Assembly (NCBI GenBank): GCA_017849435.1
Contig: JAFIGY010000005.1
Location: 124,001 to 188,000 of the forward strand
Origin: Chitinophaga niabensis
GTDB lineage: Bacteria; Bacteroidota; Bacteroidia; Chitinophagales; Chitinophagaceae
DNA length: 64,000 nucleotides
Direction: 5' to 3'
Positions 62,253 to 64,000 of the stretch are shown here, piece by piece. A model generated the notes under the pieces. The model had not been told where the DNA came from and made no database searches. It saw nothing but the letters and a program-made list of their open reading frames with translations. Positions within the stretch are counted from its first letter, which is position 1; each line of letters opens with the position of its first letter. Position numbers and translations under genes: made by a program.

Positions 62253-63785
62253 TTACGCCTGAATGGCCGCCAATCCAAGTTTGATCCGTTCCAGCGTTTC
62301 CTTCTTCCCCAACGTTTCCGCGATCACAAACACCGGCGGTCCGAATTTTCCGCCGCACAGCATGATCCGGAAAGGCAACTGCAACTCACCGGGCTTGATG
62401 TTCTTTTCCACAGCCAGTTGCTTGAAATGCTCTTCGAGAGTGTGGAATGTAAAGTCCTCCAGATCATTTAACGCTGCGGTCCAGGTTTCAAAGAAGGCTT
62501 GTTTCTCCGCCGTCCATTTGGGTTTCACGGCATCTGTATCATATTTCTCCGGGCGGGTGAAGAAGAAGAATCCATGGTCCCATATCTCGTTCACAAAATG
62601 ACAGCGTTCTTTCACCAATCCGGCTATACGGGCTGTATACGCGGGATCGGGATGCAGTCCTTTTTCTTCCAGCACAGGCTGGAAGAGGGTTGCCAGTGCG
62701 GCATCATCTTTCTTCACGATATACTGGTGATTGAACCATTTTGCTTTTTCATAATCGAATTTGGCGCCGCCTTTATGCACCCGCTCGATGCTAAATTTCT
62801 GTACCAGCTCATCCAGCGAGAACAGCTCCTGCCCGGAGCCGTCGTTCCAGCCGAGCATAGCCAGCATGTTCACAAAAGCTTCCGGCAGAAATCCTCTTTC
62901 CCGGAATCCCTGCGTGAGTTCGTTCGTTTTCGGGTCCAGCCAGTTCATCGCATATACGGGGAAGCCTAAACGATCTCCGTCGCGTTTACTGAGTTTTCCG
63001 TTCCCGTCGGGTTTAAGGATCAGCGGGAGGTGGGCCCATTCCGGCATGGAGGACTCCCAGCCCAGGTACTTCCAGAGCAGGATGTGCACCGGTGCGGACG
63101 GCAGCCATTCTTCCCCGCGGAAAGCATGCGTGATCTTCATCAGGTAGTCGTCTACCACTACCGCGAGATGGTAAGTAGGCATCCCATCAGCCTTCAACAA
63201 CACTTTATCGTCCACAATATCCGTCTGGAAGCTCACTTCCCCGCGGATCATATCCGTGAACCGCACTTCCGCATGCTCCGGCATTTTGATACGGATCACA
63301 TGCGGTGTGCCTTTATCCAGCAAGGCCTTTACCTCTGCGGCTTCCAGCGTGAGGGAATTGTGCATCGTTCTACGTATCCGCTGATTATATTGCGGAGAGT
63401 GATTGCCCCTTGATTTCTCCAGTTCCCGCATGGCCTCCAGCTCCTCCGGCGTGTCAAAAGCATAATAAGCGTGACCGGAAGCGACCAATTGCTCCGCATA
63501 TTGACGGTACAGGGCTTTCCGCTCACTCTGGCGGTATGGGCCGTAAGGGCCACCCTTATGCGGCCCTTCATCAGCATCCAACCCGCACCAGCGGAGACAT
63601 TCAATGATATATTCTTCCGCCCCCGGCACATACCGGGTTTGGTCCGTATCCTCGATCCGCAGCACAAATTCACCGCCATGATGGCGGGCAAACAGGTAAT
63701 TGAACAGCACCGTGCGTACGCCGCCCAGGTGCAAACCGCCCGTAGGGCTGGGTGCAAAGCGCACCCTCACTTTTTTATGGCTCAT
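62253..63785 (-). CDS. gltX: Glutamate-tRNA ligase
   Basis: 510-aa class I synthetase charging tRNA-Glu. The HIGH motif variant is HLGG in APSPTGGLHLGGVRT (about 17-20) and the KMSKS loop is KLSKRDGDRLG near residue 266. RIEDTDQTRYVPGAEEYI is the glutamate/tRNA-Glu signature. The ATG at 63785 is chosen over one at 63839, because a TATTTTTG box (63792-63799) lies only 6 bases upstream of it. The protein otherwise has full family length. Confidence 0.97.
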   Translation of the reverse strand: MSHKKVRVRFAPSPTGGLHLGGVRTVLFNYLFARHHGGEFVLRIEDTDQTRYVPGAEEYIIECLRWCGLDADEGPHKGGPYGPYRQSERKALYRQYAEQLVASGHAYYAFDTPEELEAMRELEKSRGNHSPQYNQRIRRTMHNSLTLEAAEVKALLDKGTPHVIRIKMPEHAEVRFTDMIRGEVSFQTDIVDDKVLLKADGMPTYHLAVVVDDYLMKITHAFRGEEWLPSAPVHILLWKYLGWESSMPEWAHLPLILKPDGNGKLSKRDGDRLGFPVYAMNWLDPKTNELTQGFRERGFLPEAFVNMLAMLGWNDGSGQELFSLDELVQKFSIERVHKGGAKFDYEKAKWFNHQYIVKKDDAALATLFQPVLEEKGLHPDPAYTARIAGLVKERCHFVNEIWDHGFFFFTRPEKYDTDAVKPKWTAEKQAFFETWTAALNDLEDFTFHTLEEHFKQLAVEKNIKPGELQLPFRIMLCGGKFGPPVFVIAETLGKKETLERIKLGLAAIQA

Positions 63786-63791
63786 ACGCCG

Positions 63792-63799
63792 CAAAAATA
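63792..63799 (-). promoter_or_regulatory. -7 promoter box TATTTTTG of gltX
   Basis: Exact TAnnTTTG on the minus strand, 6 bases from the ATG at 63785; predicts a leaderless mRNA. Confidence 0.45.
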
Positions 63800-63841
63800 A
63801 TAATTTCGGGCTAGGGAACGAGACATCTAATATCATCACAC

Positions 63842-64000
63842 ATGTTCTATTTTACGAAAACACCTGCTTTCCTGAAATCACTGTACAAAAGCTGCATCTG
63901 GAACTTCTCCCCGGCGCAGCCTGTGGTTTACCTTACTTTTGATGATGGCCCGCATCCCAAAGCCACTCCTTTCGTACTGGAACAGCTCAAAAAATACAGC
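63842..64000 (+). CDS. Polysaccharide deacetylase, N-terminal part (runs off window)
   Basis: 53 codons are visible. After a short aromatic/basic lead (FYFTKTPAFLKSLYKSCIWNF), VVYLTFDDGPHPKATPFVL contains the NodB-homology motif 1 (TFDDGP) with the catalytic base Asp and metal-binding Asp. Members remove N- or O-acetyl groups from chitin, peptidoglycan or surface polysaccharide. No signal peptide is evident in the visible part. Divergent from gltX, with 56 bases between starts. Confidence 0.85.
   Translation, partial: MFYFTKTPAFLKSLYKSCIWNFSPAQPVVYLTFDDGPHPKATPFVLEQLKKYS

Noticed and set aside
1-64000. tRNA, rRNA, CRISPR, insertion sequences, integrases and prophage genes
   Set aside because: I looked for cloverleaf-like intergenic segments, spaced direct repeats, transposase motifs and flanking inverted repeats and saw none; intergenic gaps are all below 300 bases.

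Overview
The window is a gene-dense chromosomal segment from a Bacteroidota bacterium, most likely a Chitinophagaceae member close to Chitinophaga. The evidence is gliding genes (gldB, gldF, gldG), a fused MurF-alanine racemase, two TonB-dependent receptors with carboxypeptidase-regulatory-like N-termini, a DUF1501/DUF1800 pair, a class A2 beta-lactamase, and many -7 promoter boxes of the form TAnnTTTG, which is the Bacteroidota primary sigma signature. I recognise no rRNA, tRNA, CRISPR array, insertion sequence, integrase or phage gene. No gene-free stretch exceeds 300 bases; the longest (55391-55683, 52280-52525, 3829-4070) hold terminators, promoters and an operator-like palindrome.

Layout. 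1-5760: the N-terminal part of a TonB-dependent receptor cut by the window edge, a small unknown protein, an LpxH-like phosphohydrolase, and a PhoU-like/PiT phosphate uptake pair. 5860-10700: nucleotide-sugar genes rfbA and galE, a lone transketolase C-terminal subunit, then an ECF sigma factor with a membrane anti-sigma candidate and an LTxxQ-type periplasmic protein. 10700-18970 (minus strand): the rod-shape operon mreB-mreC-mreD-mrdA-rodA, with metallo-beta-lactamase-fold and NTF2-like genes downstream and purD upstream. 19140-23030: two peptide transporters (POT and OPT families). 23600-25970: a two-gene unit of unrecognised proteins, the least conventional coding content here. 26150-37890: S1C protease, beta-lactamase, DUF1501/DUF1800, MoeB-rhodanese, M48 protease, GNAT, a small cytochrome c, serS, nadE and a beta-barrel protein. 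37900-47999: gldB, apaG, a cluster of DUF5777 barrel, YceI and cytochrome-like lipoprotein, murF, methylmalonyl-CoA epimerase, cysteine desulfurase with an A-type Fe-S carrier, and gldF-gldG. 48050-56652: terC, the MurF-Alr fusion, lspA, a second TonB-dependent receptor and a TauE/SafE exporter. 56740-64000: fumC, an enoyl-CoA hydratase, a barrel protein, a stand-alone B12-binding domain, glnS, gltX and the start of a polysaccharide deacetylase.

Most of the content is housekeeping: cell wall and cell shape, aminoacyl-tRNA synthetases, Fe-S assembly, NAD and purine synthesis, and nutrient uptake. The most interesting non-coding signal is a 23-bp near-palindrome found just upstream of both the second TonB receptor and the TauE/SafE exporter (19 of 23 bases identical). 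It suggests that an unknown regulator controls both, possibly in response to a sulfur compound. The most interesting coding signal is the 617-aa plus 160-aa pair at 23595-25967. It has no signal peptide and a tentative resemblance to tubular lipid-binding (TULIP/P47-like) proteins. A third pattern is a set of TAnnTTTG boxes only 4-9 bases before start codons, which predicts leaderless or nearly leaderless mRNAs.
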